NCBI RefSeq assembly: GCF_037042905.1
Contig: NC_087253.1
Location: 12,071,001-12,135,000 of the forward strand
Reading direction: 5' to 3'
From: Lytechinus pictus
Lineage: Eukaryota > Echinodermata > Echinoidea > Temnopleuroida > Toxopneustidae
Length of the DNA stretch: 64,000 nucleotides
The notes below the pieces were generated by a model, which did no database searches, was not told where the DNA came from, and saw only the letters and a list, made by a program, of their open reading frames with translations. Position 1 is the first letter of the stretch. Each line of letters opens with the position of its first letter. Of this stretch, positions 45,601 to 60,600 are shown piece after piece. The translations under genes were made by a program, and so were the position numbers.

Positions 45601-48600
45601 ATTTTTCACAAAATGGTGATATGCACAACTAGGTAAGTCAGTTGATGATGTCCATCACTCACTATTTCTTTTGTATTTTATTGCTTGAAATACACAATAT
45701 TTCATTTTTTATAGATTTGACAATAAGAACCAACTTGACTGAACCATATAGTATTAAACAATGCAAATTCCACATGTTCAGGGAGGAATTAATCGTTGTA
45801 TCACTTGACAATGAGGAAAAAATTAGAACATTTCATATTTCATATAATAAAATACAAAAGAAATAGTGAGTGGATGACGTCATAGTCCCCTCATTTGCCT
45901 ACCAGCTATGATGTGCATATAACTGTTATGTAAAATTTAGCGAAACTTTAAAATGTCATAACTTTCTTATTTTACATCCGATTTTGATGACATTTTCAGT
46001 GTTATGCTTGTTGGATTTTTCTCTTTTTATTCAAATCAACTTTTTGTTGGGGTGGACTTGTCCTTTAAGTCTTAACTCAAGTCAAGTTTCAGAATACAGG
46101 CTACACGGTCAGTATTTTTGTGTCTCGTGATATTCTTCTGTCCAAACATGACTGATAAACTCATAAAACTTGGTGACAGTTATGAATATTAATAAACTGA
46201 TTATTTATTTGAATCATAGTTTAAATTCATCACGCTTCCAGAGAAATCACAACAATCGATACCCCCCCTGGAGTTTTAAAGTTTTGGAAACTTGCTCTGG
46301 TAATTTAGAATTACCACACATGTATTTGAGCACATGGGACTACATAAAGTCTACAACTATGCAGTTCACCAGATTGTCTTATTTGTGAAAAGTAATCCCC
46401 TTTTCTCTGTTTCCACGGTCGTCCCGATTAGTGCAATCATACGAGGCACAGGACGGCTTCTTTAACTTTGTATCAGGTATAAATTCACATTGGAAAGTGC
46501 TGTAATAAGAGTTGATCTGGTAAGTATAATTAAGAATTGACACGATTGCCGTGAACCAGACTCTACTTCGATTTTGGCTTTTTGGGGGGAACTCGGCGTG
46601 CGGAAGTACCAACTTCCGGTGCTTCAACACGGAATAGGCCAATCAGCGTTATTGTTCCCATCCAGATAGGGGAGAGATCAGTGGTAGCATTGGGGAGAGA
46701 GAGAACCCAGCTTAAATAATAAACAAATATGATAGGGTTCACACAGAAAGTAAGTGTCAAAACGATACATGCAAATAAATTTAAGTACGTATAAAATCCG
46801 TCATGTCCATTCGTCCACCCACACACCCATCCATACAGTCATCCATAATTCTGTCCATCTAACCATCCATCCACCACCTTCTTTACCTCTCTATTTATCC
46901 ATCCATCCATTTATCCAACCATCCATTTATCAATCCATTCATCTATTCATCCATCCATCCACCCATCCATTTATCCAACCATCCATCCATTCATCTATTC
47001 TTCCATCCATCCACCCATCCATTTATCCAACCATCCAACCATTCATCTATTCATCCATCCATCCATCCACCCATCCATTTATCCAACCATCCATTAATCC
47101 ATCCATTCATCCTCCGTATGCATCCATCCATCCCTCCTTACCAGTTCTTGTGCCATCGTCTGTCTAGTCGGCTCCATGCGAACAACCCTCTCCTCTCATA
47201 TCCCTTTTTCCATCTCTTGATCATTTATCTGTTTATCTATCTTTCTATTCCTCTATCTATCTTCCAATCTATCCATCCGTCCATCTATATAATTATCCAT
47301 CCATCCATTCCTCCCTCCTCCCTCCATCCATCGCTCCTTACCAATTCTTGTGCCATTGTCTGTCTAGTCAGCTCCATGCTAACAACCCTCTCCTCTAATA
47401 TCCCTTTTTCCATCTCTCGATCATTTATCCATCCATCCATCCATTCATTCATTTGCCCATCTGTCTATCCCTCCCTTCCTCCATCCCTCCTTACCAGCTC
47501 TTGTGCCATCGTCTGTCTGGTCGGCTCCATGCTAACAATCCTCTCCTCCGCCATCCCCTTCTCCACCTCCCGCTCCAGGATACTGTTCAGCTCCGCTACA
47601 ACCTTCCTGACGATGCGGTTGAACAAGGCAAGGAGCTGGGAGGAAGGCACCTCCGTCTCCTTCTCCAAGATGTCAACCGTCTTGTGTTGTAGACCAAGAC
47701 CTAGGAGAATGCTCTGCAGAAAATAGAGAAAAATAAACTGTTGGCTTCCCGCAAGAACGGACTTAAGGGTAATTTTCACAATCATTTTGTTTTATTTCAA
47801 ATATTGAAAGAGTACATTGTAGGCCATCTCACGATGCAAAATTATTTCAAAATTTAAAGTAAAACTCAAAATATCTGCAAATCAAAAAGGGCACAATATA
47901 CAAATTATTGTAAAAATTACCCCAAGTCCCTTCTTGCAGCAAGCCGACAAAATTAGCACTCGCCATGATGGGTTTTTTTCTTCTCTCTTTCCGGTAGCCT
48001 CAGACTTATGAGGTGTTACAAGAAAATATAATTTTATCAATTGCTAATTTCTTTTGCAAATTGATATATCAAGTTTATTTATAGCAAATCAATTTGGGCT
48101 TCTTGAACATTTCAAAACGCAAAAAGCAATCATGTACAAATTTGCAATTAATTTCAAGACCTATGATCGAATGCATAGATAATTTAGTTTTATAATTTGT
48201 AGTAAATCTAAATACGTTGTAAATAAAAAAGCGGGAATTTTCTTACAAACTGAACAGCGGAGAGGTGAATGTTGATCTTCTTGAGAAAGACAAGTCTTGC
48301 CACAGAGGGCAGCAGATCGGTGATGAGGTGATAATCCGCCATGTTGCGGGAGTAGAGGTCCAGTCTCTGGATGTCGTACTTTGAAAAGAGCAGCTCTAAT
48401 TCTGAAGCATTCATGTCTGAAGTGGAAAGGTAACATCAAACAATTTTTCAGGAAAAGCTGTTACAAATAATTTGAATGCAGATAAGAGTTTAAAAGCTGG
48501 GCCAAACAAGCGGGAAAATAAAATATGGCCAAAACAAGTCCGAAGCTGAAGATCTCATCAATTTAAGCTGGCAAGAAAAGATATTGATCCTATCTCTGTT

Positions 48601-51600
48601 TGAGAGAAGTAAAGAAAATCAAATGCATAATCTAAAAAGCAAAAATATCACCCAGTTTTTCTGCAAACAAACCTAAGGCATCACAATGCTTACAGCACAC
48701 AATAATGTCACAGATCTGAGGCAGTTTTCTTTAAGCAAAATACTCAACTGGGAAGTGGTGAAAATGCATAAAACTTGCATTACTGCGTTTTGATGTTTAT
48801 AAGCTGTTGATTGATATATGATTTGTCGATTTCACTTTTGGTCTGGTCTGGGTCTCTTAACTCTTAACATGCCACATTGATTTGTATTGAAAAATCATGG
48901 ATTTTCTTATAATCTAAAGAAAGTATGGAAAAGCTATGCTTTTCTGCTAAATTTTTATGCAATAACATTTCCACAGCGAACTGCGAATACGAGAGTTCAT
49001 AGGTAATGCCATCATTCATAAATAGGTATTTGTGCAGATAACTCACCATATTGGCACAAGAAAATCTACTTACACAATCAATAGTAAAATTCAAGCATAC
49101 GATTGATTGCTAAGCTTGGTATGACAGGATCTACGCTTACCTTGCGGTTTCATCTTATTATATGTTTTACAGAAGAGAACGCTGAGAGCTAGGGAAGGTC
49201 TGAAAGCTCGGAACTGGTAGGCACACAGAGACATAAAACGCTTCCTGAAATCTGCCATAGAAAAATAAGAAAAAGTCAATTATAAAAGAAAAATATATAT
49301 ACATGTATATTAAATAAACAAATAAATGGATGGATGGATGAATGAACAAATGAACGAACGAAGGAACAAATGAATAAATGTATGAAATCCAATCCAAATT
49401 GCTTATTGAGAATAACATTAAGATTGTCATGGCTAGATAGCAAACCATATAGCCATAAAAATATCATTATTTTGATCCTCTCCAATCTGCCTATAGGCCA
49501 GGTCACAGCACCGAGTCAGCTCTGATCAAAGTAAAAAATGATATCATGTTTTCTCTCGACTCAAATAATGTAGTTTTTATGGTGCTGTTAGATTTATCTG
49601 CCGCGTTTGATACAATAGATCATAACATTTTCATATCTCGGTTATTCAATAGAATAGGCGTTAGGTCCAAAGTCTTATCCTGGTTCCAATCATACCTGTC
49701 TGGATGGACTTCGCAAGTTGATATTGACGGCACATTGTCAAATCCCATAACTCTAGAATTTGGACTCCCTCAGGGGTCAATAGTCGGACCCATAGGCTAC
49801 TCAATATATACTCTTCCAGTTGGCGACATCATCCGAAATCACTGTATCAATTATCATTTTTATGCTGACGACATACAACTATACGTTTCTTTTGATCCGA
49901 AGACTCCTGGAGCTCTCAATAATGCACTGGTTAAACTCCAGAATTGTATATCAGATATAAGACAGTGGATGATAGTGAATAAGCTAAAATTAAATGACAA
50001 AAAAACTGAATTTTTTGTTGCGGCCTCTACTTATAACTTGCGCAATCTTCCAAATGTTCAACTTGATGTTGATGGTACACTCTTTAGACCATCAGAAAAA
50101 ATAAGAAACCTTGGTGTCATATTTGATTCCCGCATGTCAATGTCGTACCATATCTCTCATATCTGTAGCACAGTCACTTTTTATTTAAGGAACATTTCTA
50201 GAATCAGAAGGTTCATTGACCAGTCTGCCTGTCACAATGCTGTTCGTTCATTGGTTCTGTCTCGTATTGATTATTGCAATGGGCTCCTTTCTACAATTCC
50301 CTCTAATCAATTAATTCGTATTCAACGACTACAAAATTGGGCAGCACGATTAATTTTACAGGTTTCCCGAGATCATCCTTCCCAACCACTCTTTAATTCT
50401 CTTCACTGGCTTCCTTTTAAACAGAGAATTACGTTCAAATTACTCTTGATTGTCTACAAAACACTGAATAAACAGGCTCCACAGTATTTAAGTAACTGCT
50501 TGAATCTGTATACACCAACTAGAGCACTTAGGTCGGCCAGTGATCGCCTTCGCCTCACATATTCATTAACTCGTACATTAGCTGGTGACAGAACTTTTAC
50601 AGTGTCGGCTTCAAAATCCTGGAACGACCTGCCACTAATAATTAGACAGTCTCCAACATTAGCAATTTTCAAAAATTCATTAAAAACTCATCTCTTTCGT
50701 ACTTTGTAGTTTTTAAAATATTACATTTAATTAATTCATTGTAAGCGCTTTGGGCCTAATGGGAAAAGCGCAGTACAAATAATAAGTAATAAATAATAAT
50801 AAAATTATTAGAGCGTTAAAATCTCAAATGTTAACATTTCGAGGGTAGTTCAGAAAAAGTTGTATTTTGACAACTGCAACAACCTCATGTTGTCTAAAAC
50901 AGTCTCCTCATTCCTGCAGAAAACCCTATGTATGTAAACAAAGTTACAACTTGTATCATAATTCTAAAATCAAGCTTTATCTGAGCTGTAATTCACTCTT
51001 TTTTTCCATGAAAAAGAAAGGTTTGAACATGCCAGCAAAGTGGTGATACAGAATCTTCGTCAAGTTTTGGATATATGTAAATATTTACCTGTCCAGAAAG
51101 CAGAGAGCCATGTGTCTTGACTGACGCCCTCTATGTCTGATTCTTGCACAGTCTTCAACATGATACATGAATGCTCCCCTGTTAGATCATTCTGATATTC
51201 AAAGAGATGAGATATTTCACTTTTATACCTCAATTACAAACAACACAAGTATACAAATTATCATCAGCGTTAAAAGTCAATTTTCCAACTTTGCGGGGTT
51301 GGACTCTTTCTTTACTTGGCTCTATTCCATACTGTCCTGTCATTTGGGTCAATGTAGGTGATGTTTAACACTTTTTTGTCTTCTTTGATAGTTCCACCCC
51401 CCCCCCTCCATGTGTTGTGAGGTCTCCCAAGTGGGATTTCTCCCAACAACTGAGAAATGTAGTATTCCCTGAAGCCAGTGGGTATCATCTCTTCTCAAAG
51501 TAGATTGATAATTGTGTGAACATCAAAAGTGAAAAACATAGAGGAATCAAGCCTGGTTTGTTATCTCAGTTTTTGAAAGCGTGTTGATTGCAACGGCTGT

Positions 51601-54600
51601 TTCTCCACTGAGGCCTGAGAGCCCCAAAATATTCATGGTGTTCTGGCTTCCCATAGTTCAGCAACCGATTTAGACCAGTTTAAGTTAAGTTCATGTCAAA
51701 TGGTTGCAGTAAACAATGATGTCATGAGAAAGCCGGTAAAATCACGGTCAATTGTCAAAAGAATATCACAGATCTAGATCTTGTATGCTTGTATACACCA
51801 AACTGTATCACTATGGCTTGGAAAAAGATCTGTCATCAAAATACCATGTTTAATTTGTTAAAGGAGAATGAAACTCTTGGAGCAAGTTAGCTTTTGTGAA
51901 AGCAGAAAAATCAAAGAATAAGATCAACAAAAGTTTGAGTAAAATAAGACTAGCAATAGAAGAGTTATGAGCATTTGAATGTCGAGATCACTAATGCTAT
52001 GGAGATCCTCCCATTGGCAATGCAACCAAGATCTATGATGTCACAGATGAACAACTCTCCCCTTTTGGACACTGAAAATATACCCCAAAACATCTCTTTT
52101 TGCTCATTCTAATCATATGACAAACGATTCATCAATGATATAATGTTGTGAAACCTCTGTACTTGTCCTCTCATAAAGAGAACACCTCACCTTGTGATAG
52201 ACTCTATAAAAGTGAGAATATAAGTGAAATAAGTACTAAAGTAATGAGGGAGTTGTACGTGTGTGACATCACAGATCTTGGTCGCATTGCCAATAGGAGG
52301 ATCTACATGGCATTAGTGATCTCAATATTCAAATGCTCATAACTTTCTTATTATTCATTCAATCTTCCTCAAACTTTCAACAATATGTTTCTTTGATTTT
52401 TCTCTTTGATATGGATTCAGCTGGTTTCAAGGGTTTCATTCTCCTTTAAGCAATAACACATTTTCTACCAGAATAATTTGGCATAAAGGTTTTATCTATA
52501 CACACAAGCAGTATGGTTTTCTTCTTTTTTTTGGATTCTGTTGAACTTATTTTTATACTGTTACTACAACTGGCACCTATGTTTAACCTTGAATAATCAA
52601 ATTGATAATATGCAGTACTGTAGCAAAATGAGCCAGCTTTTCAGGGGGCAAGATTTATAAAAGTTGCAAGTGAGTGAAGTGAGCAAGCAAAAATTGTGTC
52701 CTTTTCAATACAAATATATAATTTTGTGATAGAGTTTTACATAATAGTCAGAAAATAACATCATAATTAACCCCTTTTCTTTTTCTCCTTTTTTTCTTGG
52801 TCGTGAAAATTTGGGGGTTCAAGGCCCCCCCCCCCCATCTGTACGCCAGTGATGCCATGAGAACACTATTCAGAAAAAAGAAACTCACCGGGGTCTGCCG
52901 CAGATAGACTGGAAGATATCCCGCTTTCCTCCAAAACCTGTGCGGATTGAAAATAAAACAAAACAAAAGAAGTGATTAAAAGACGAATTCCAGAAAACAA
53001 CTACATGCAACAGCAAAATTATATTTGGCAAAATTTAGTGCCATAACTGTCACAACACACATGCCTTTCTGTGTTCTGACTCCAAATAATTCAGATAAGA
53101 AGCATCCTTTGGCAAGGCATCAATCCACACTTTGCCACACTCCACCCAAGTGTTAACTGGGTTGCCAATAAAATCACCTTGTCTTTATAGAGGGTTTCAA
53201 TGATTCTAGAAATGTTTGGTGAACATTGTCTATCCACTTCACTTACTTCAGCAAATCAGCCGTTAGTCCGAACGACACGCCAAGGTAGTCTAGTTTCTCG
53301 GCTGGTCTCTCGCTGAGCTTGGCCAGTAGAGGGGGTAAATTCTTTCTCGGAACGATCACTTCTTCCAGTAGACCTACAGCCTGAGAGAAGGTAAATAAAA
53401 AAGGAACACAGAAACTGTTAAAGACAGAGGTGAACTTTGTGATTTGTAAAGTCTCCAAGTCAAGATGAAACATCTATATGGATCAGCCCAAAAAAATTTA
53501 TTTGACTTTATTGAAAACAGAAGCAATTCCTCAAAAAGCTACGAGCATCACAAGCGGAAGCCAAGCTTACCCGGGATAATATAGGATCACCTTAGACACC
53601 AACCAAGGTGTATTTATGCGCTATGCATATACCCTCTATTATCATATTATCATTACTGAATTAACCAGAATTAAATGAACCAGAACATTTCAAACAAATG
53701 GTGTCACAACAACGTTGTTCAAACATTGAAACATAATTTTTTTAATTAAAAAACAAACCTCTTTCTGAACTGTAGTGATAGTCTTTGTTTCAGGTGTTTC
53801 AGTCATGCTGGGAAACTCTCCTTGGTAGTACCTCTGAAGGAGACTAAGAGCTCTGCTTCCATATCCCATCTTGATTTTATTGAGGTGTGAATAAAATGAA
53901 TAAAGTGAAATTAAACATATTTTTAACATAAATAATAACAATAATATGCAACTTTATATAGCGCTCAATACAATATTTCTAAGCACTACATACTATTACC
54001 ACGGCTTTATTTATCGAGCACTCAAGCATTCAAGGAATTAATTTTGCTACCGAGTACCCATTTACTACACCTGGGTGGAGAGTGGCAAATGCAGACAAAC
54101 GCCTAGCCGAAGGATGCGAGTGCTGGGGTGGGATTTGAGCCCGGTCCCGAGACTTATTTCACTGAGCCACAACACCTCTGAATGAAAGTATTAACAGTAA
54201 CACTGATTTCATGGGAAAGTGTGTAAAACCAAGGTTAATTGATACTATAGTACATGTACATGTAATCGAAGATATAGGTCTGGTACAGTGACATGAACTG
54301 AACTTTGTGAAATCATGAAATCTAAGCTAAAAAATTATAACAATGAAGATTACCAACGCAGACAAGCCATCTGGTTCAGTGCATTTTTATTGCTTGGGAG
54401 AGACCAGACATCGTGTTGGAATTATATGCTTGTTTAACCAATTTCTCAGCAAATTCACAATTTCTTTCCGAATCCTTCAGCACACATTTTTTTCATTTTA
54501 TACAAACACTTTGATGGTCATTTTATTGGATTCTGTACGAACTCATTTAAAAATCGCTACAACAACAGGTATTAATCTTTAGAGCCTGTATTTCGCTTTG

Positions 54601-57600
54601 GTAAATCCCCCTAAATGTATACATCACTATCGCAATTCATTCCTTGATAATATCATATAATCTTTGCCAGTTCTCATATCCCAACACTAAATTTAAAAGA
54701 TAAGTGCACACCTTACGACTGGTCTACAACCCTACTTTTGAAGAAACAGCATTTTCAATACTTTCTAGCAATATAAACATACAAAATAATCTCTTTTGAG
54801 GTTCAGATAACTATCAGAATGCGTCTATCAACATGTACAATAATTGGAAGTCTTTTGTTCGCAGTAATGGCTAAATTGGCTAACAATTGTAGCTAATCGT
54901 ACGACCGTTGTGACGTCATTACGATTCTGAATTGAATTCCCTTTTATGACAATAAAGAGGAATGAAATAGCCGAGAATATTCATTCATGCATTCACATTC
55001 AATTTCAAAACTTTGGACTTCACTTTTTTATATGATTTAATCTTCTCATCAATTGTTATACCATTTATTTAAAATTCAAGTCGTAGGCTGGTTGTAAGGT
55101 TAAATAGATCCTTGTCAGTATCCTCACAAGGATCCTCAACCGATGTGTTGGCTCAGTTGGAAGAGCGTCTCTCTCACAACTGGGAGGTCAGGAGTTTCAA
55201 ACCCCGGCCGCATCAGACCAAAAGACGTTAAAGGAGAATGAAACTCTTGGAGCAAGTTAGCTTTTGTGAAAGCAGAAAAATCAAATAATGAGATCAACAA
55301 AAGTTTGAGTAAAATAGGACTAGCAATAGAAGAGTTATGAGCATTTGAATGTCGAGATCACTAATGCTATGGAGATCCTCCCATTGGCAATGCGACCAAG
55401 ATCTATGATGTCACAGATGAACAACTCTCCCCTTTTGGACACTGAAAATATACCCCAAAACATCTCTTTTTGCTCATTCTAATCATATGACAAACGATTC
55501 ATCAATGATATAATGTTGTGAAACCTCTGTACTTGCCCTCTCATAAAGAGAACACCTCACCTTGTGATAGACTCTCTAAAAGTGAGAATATAAGTGAAAT
55601 AAGTACTAAAGTAATGAGGGAGTTGTACGTGCGTGACATCACAGATCTTGGTCGCATTGCCAATGGGAGGATCTACATGGCATTAGTGATCTCGACATTC
55701 AAATGCTCATAACTTTCTCATTATTCATTCAATCTTCCTCAAACTTTCAACAATATGTTTCTTTGATTTTTCTCTTTGATATGGATTCAGCTGGTTTCAA
55801 GGGTTTCATTCTCCTTTAAAAGATAGGAGTTGCTGCTACACTGTTTGGCGTTCAATAATACAAGGGAAAGAGCTACATTGATCTGGGGCTGCACAGTGGC
55901 TGCCAGGCCCAAGATTAAAGGACAAGTCCACCCCACCAAAAAGTTAATTTTAATAAAAGGATAAAAATCCAACAAGCAAAACACTGAAAATTCCATCCAA
56001 ATCGGATGTAAAATAAGAAAGTTATGACATTTTAAAATTTTGCTTAATTTCACAAAAACAGTTATTTACACATCCTGGACGGTATGCAAATTGGCAGACT
56101 GATGACGTCACCCACTCACTATTTCTTTTGTAATTTATTATATGAAATATGAACAATTCTAATTTTCTCCCCATTGTCTTGTGAAACAAGATTTCATTAC
56201 TCCCTGAACATGTGGAATTACCATTATTTTAACAGTTTATGGTTAAGTCAAGTTGGTCCTTATTGTCAAATCTGTAAAAATTGAAATATTGTATAATTTA
56301 AACAATAAAAAACAAAAGAAATAGTGAGTGATGGACATCATCGACTCTCTCATTTGCATATCGCCGAGTTGTGCGTTTAACTGTTTTATGAAAAATAAGC
56401 GAAACTTAAAAACGTCATAACTTTCTTATTTTACATCCGATTTTGATGAAATTTGCAGCGTTATGTTTGTTTTATTTTTCTCTATCGATTCAAATCAACA
56501 ATTTTCTGGGGTGGACTTGGCCTTTAATTGGGCAAAACAAATTTTCAGAGGATTTCCGTTTCTTATATCTGTTTCGAACAATGAAAATATGGATTTTAAG
56601 ATCTTACCCCTTGGTAATCTGGATGCGTTGCTATCCTCACCACTCGTCCTCCTGAAAGGCTAGCAAAATCATTGTCCTGGAACTATGAAGAAAATGAATA
56701 ATACAAATATATTCTAAAGACCCAGAACACAGCTTAAAGTGAAATTGACAAATGGGAAATATATAGGAACATCGTACATGCACAACAATGCAAGTTTTAT
56801 CCATATTCACCGCTTGACAGCCAAGTATTTTGCTAAAGAGAGTCTCAAATTAATAGGTTTCGACATAAGGCTTCATCAAGGTTCTGACTGGCCAGGGGCC
56901 TGTTGCAGAAAGAGATGCGTTTAAACCCAAGTCAAAATATCAAGCACAAGTCCAAAATACCAGTGCTTCATTGGCTGTAAATCAAGTTGCGCAAGATTTT
57001 TTTAGTTGCTTTTGATCGCAACTCTTTCTGCAACGGGCCCCTGAATCACCTGCCGTCACACTGTGTTATGAGGGTTGTGATTCCATTGGTTTGTTTATAG
57101 AATTTTTTTTTTTTTAAATACCGGATTATTAATTGGATTTACGCTGTATCATTTATCTGCAGAGGAAAATGGTACAGACAACTATTCAGTACTCAAATGG
57201 ATGGAAACCTACAACACTTCACAACATGTTCCCCATAGCATCCCACCTTCACCGAAGACAAGTTGACCTAGTCAATTAGAACTCGACATTGGGTAACGTA
57301 TTATTGGCACATACCTCTCTCTTCATGTTCTTCGTCTTCATGCATGTTGTTGGCGTTTTTTTCCTCCAACTTGCATATTTGTATATTTTGTTTTTTCTTC
57401 CTTCATTCTATATGATATTATACTTCGGAAGCCTACATGTATAGCCTATCAACCTAAATGTATATGTTCATTGCCTCATGAATATTATTTCTCACTTCCA
57501 AGTTGCTCTGTACTTCTGTAGCTGCAAATGTACATGTAGATCTACTTGTTAAGGTGTTGTATTGTCTACATTGCTTGTGTGAACTGTTATTTTCTCTTCC

Positions 57601-60600
57601 TTCATCCTACCACCCGTTTCATGCATGCATGTAATTTTGATTTGCTTATTCTCCCTCCATCTTGTTTTCTCTGCACCACTTGAATATCATAATTCATACA
57701 CTCATCGGACCTTTTTTTTTCATTTATATTCGTCACTATCTCAATTTACCTTCTGTAAATCTGTTATTTTAATCTGGTTTTATTGTGTCTAACTTATATG
57801 TTAATGTGAAATGTTTTTGGACCCCACAGAAGACCAGCGTGACCGTGCCAGTCATGCTGAATGTGGGCTATCCCCCGTATTCTATTGTATATAATTATGC
57901 TTTTAATACGAAAATAAATACTACTACTACCTTCACTACATGTCTGTACCTCCCTCTTGCTTCATGCTAGCACATGTTCTACTTCCGTTTATTCTTCAAA
58001 TCTTGCACTTGTAATTGGCATCCTTCTCTTGCCGTCCGCTATTTGTGACCGAGTGCATCTTTTATTCTACTCTACCATCTGTAGTAATATACATGTAATG
58101 TCTGTCTGTGCTATTATAATTGTGCTCGCTTATATCATCTTCGTACTTATCTACGTCCCTCATCCAGTATCAAATCCAATCTTTATCCTTGTACCTGCTA
58201 GCTTGATCTGTACCTTAGTGTGCCCACTGCTTACTTTTATGTATCCCCCCAATGGTTCTCAATTTGACCCAGGGTCCGGAAGTAAAACCGATCTACAAGC
58301 AGCTGTCAATTTAAAGGTACAACAGTGTTAAGAAATGGTGAGAAACAAATCCACTGCCGTATTCCCATGAGGGTATTCCTATCTTGGAAGGAAGCCTCCC
58401 TGGAATTGATCAAGTCAAGGAACTTCACCCAGCCTCTGAATGCTGTTCCAACATGGTCCTTGAAAGGAAGTTCAACTGAAGAATACTTGGATATTACCTT
58501 CTTCAATAAAATAAAGTCAGAAAGGGCAGGAAAACTGAAACAATTCACAATCCAGTTCTTTAATAACTCAGGAGAAATCTGCTTCCTTGGAGGACACCTT
58601 GATCTCTTTGCCATCACTGTGTTACCAGCAGTTTCTGCCTCCCTACATAGAGATCATCCAAACATCTTTCAGGACGCCTGCCTGTGCACCCCTTCTGACA
58701 AAACTGCCATCTGCCCAGTCTGTGTCAAGCATGCCTGCATGGATACTATACAGTGTGCAATCTGTGATAAGTGGCTACAGTTTACTTGCACATCGCTTAA
58801 CCAAACTGAACTTGATCGCTGTAATCACCTAGATGAGGAATTTACTTGTGGTTCCTGTAGTAACATGTCTGGATCTCACAATGGCCCTGCCTCTCCGCTC
58901 CACTACCCAGGCACTTCATGTAAACAAAATAACCTAGAAAAACCATCTGGTGAAATGAGTTTGGTTTCCAAAGATGACAGCCCTTTAACTTGCCCTGTCT
59001 GCCAGTCTTCCGCAACCATAGACTCCCAAGAATGCCAGACCTGAGGTCTCTGGTATCATAACGATTGTTTACCCATAACCTGTCCACTCTACTCTCTTCA
59101 TGTCGAGCCCCTCTGCACTGTCCATCCTGTGAAGAACCTCACGGCTATACTTGTGAACAATCATCCCCAAGTACAGATGCTGCAGTATTTCCACTCCCTG
59201 GGCTCAGCTCTTCATCTTTTCACCATACCAAATGCTCTCCAAAACCAGACAATATCAGAAACCAACACAACCTGCCACCACCAAGTCATAAACTGCACCA
59301 CTTCCAGCCTGAAATTACTCCCTCTCACCCCTCCAACAGACTACTTAAACTGGTAACCAATCATATCTCATGAATACTGTAACATGCCTACCTGTTGTGA
59401 TACTGTCCACGGAATCAGGTCACCGGATGCTCTCTTGCCTCTGCTCAAGCTGCTCATTATTGTTTCTTTGGAAATCTCTCCTTCGAGACAAACCTAAAAG
59501 AAACAGATTATTTGATCATTATTCCAAAATAGAAGTTCTTCCTCTCTTGTGATATTTACTTTCTTTTCTTCCCACTTGATTTGTCTACCCCCCCCCCCCT
59601 CCCCTCTTCACCAATATCCCATTCCATTTCTGATATAATGTTACCTTTGCACTTCTGCATTATTTTTCCCCTATCAATATCCCCTTTTTATCTTTTTATC
59701 TTTGTTTTATCACTGCCATTGGAGAGTGGACAGAATCCACAAGAAAAATAAAACATGGAAACGGGTGGTTTTCACGGGTAGGTGTGCAAATTGGGGACAT
59801 CTGCACAAAATTCATGTGGCCTGCCCACGATTCCTCGTTTAGGGTGCTGTTTTTCAGGATGATTCTTGCGGATGCTGTCCACTCTCCAATGGTAGTGACC
59901 TCTCTGGGCACTGGTCCAAGGAAACAGTTATAACCACTCTCATCCTGATAGGTAAAAACTTTTACAGATTTTGAAGATGGACACAAAAGGGGGTATGTTC
60001 AAACTGCATGGCTATTTCTCTCTCTCTCTATCCTACGCTTATTTCTCTATACTTACCTGTAAGACACACAGTATTTCAGGTAGACTGCTCTGCGTTGGTT
60101 TCACCGGTCCTAACAAACAGAAGATGTGATGGGCGGGAGCATCCGAGAGAAGCTGGAGATCGTTTGGAGTGTTCTATAAAACAAAAAACAAAGGACACAT
60201 ACAAACTTATAGGAAAGTATTCCGAATATCAAACTCAGGTTTTGTCTCCACAATAAACAAGAATTTTAAACCATACTTCTATGGACTGATAGGTTTCATC
60301 TTACTTCTTCAATATTCATAACAACGTTTGCTACATCGTGAGACAACTGGTTATTTCTTCTACTCAAAGATAATGTACCAAACAAGTATTTGAAATTTAT
60401 TGTATCCTCATATTACCCCATTCTTCTTTTGTATTAAAATAATTGTTTGAAGAACTTTTCACCACGTGACTATAATTTAGTTGTTCTTGGTAAATAAATT
60501 GGCTAATGACACTGAATCAAAGCATGGTCTATGGGCTTTGAAAAGACATTTCAACTTATGATTTTTATCAGGATAACAGTTGAAAGCAGTTCAGGCTGGT

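Noticed and set aside
46754..47726. His/Pro/Ser/Ile repeat proteins of 137 and 202 codons
   Set aside because: Translation of the (TCCA)n microsatellite plus the antisense of a NAT10 exon; no start context or conservation.
52148..52342. Conserved 64-codon protein seen twice (also at 55518-55712)
   Set aside because: Its similarity comes from the two near-identical 592-bp MITE copies; the palindromic element encodes nothing credible.
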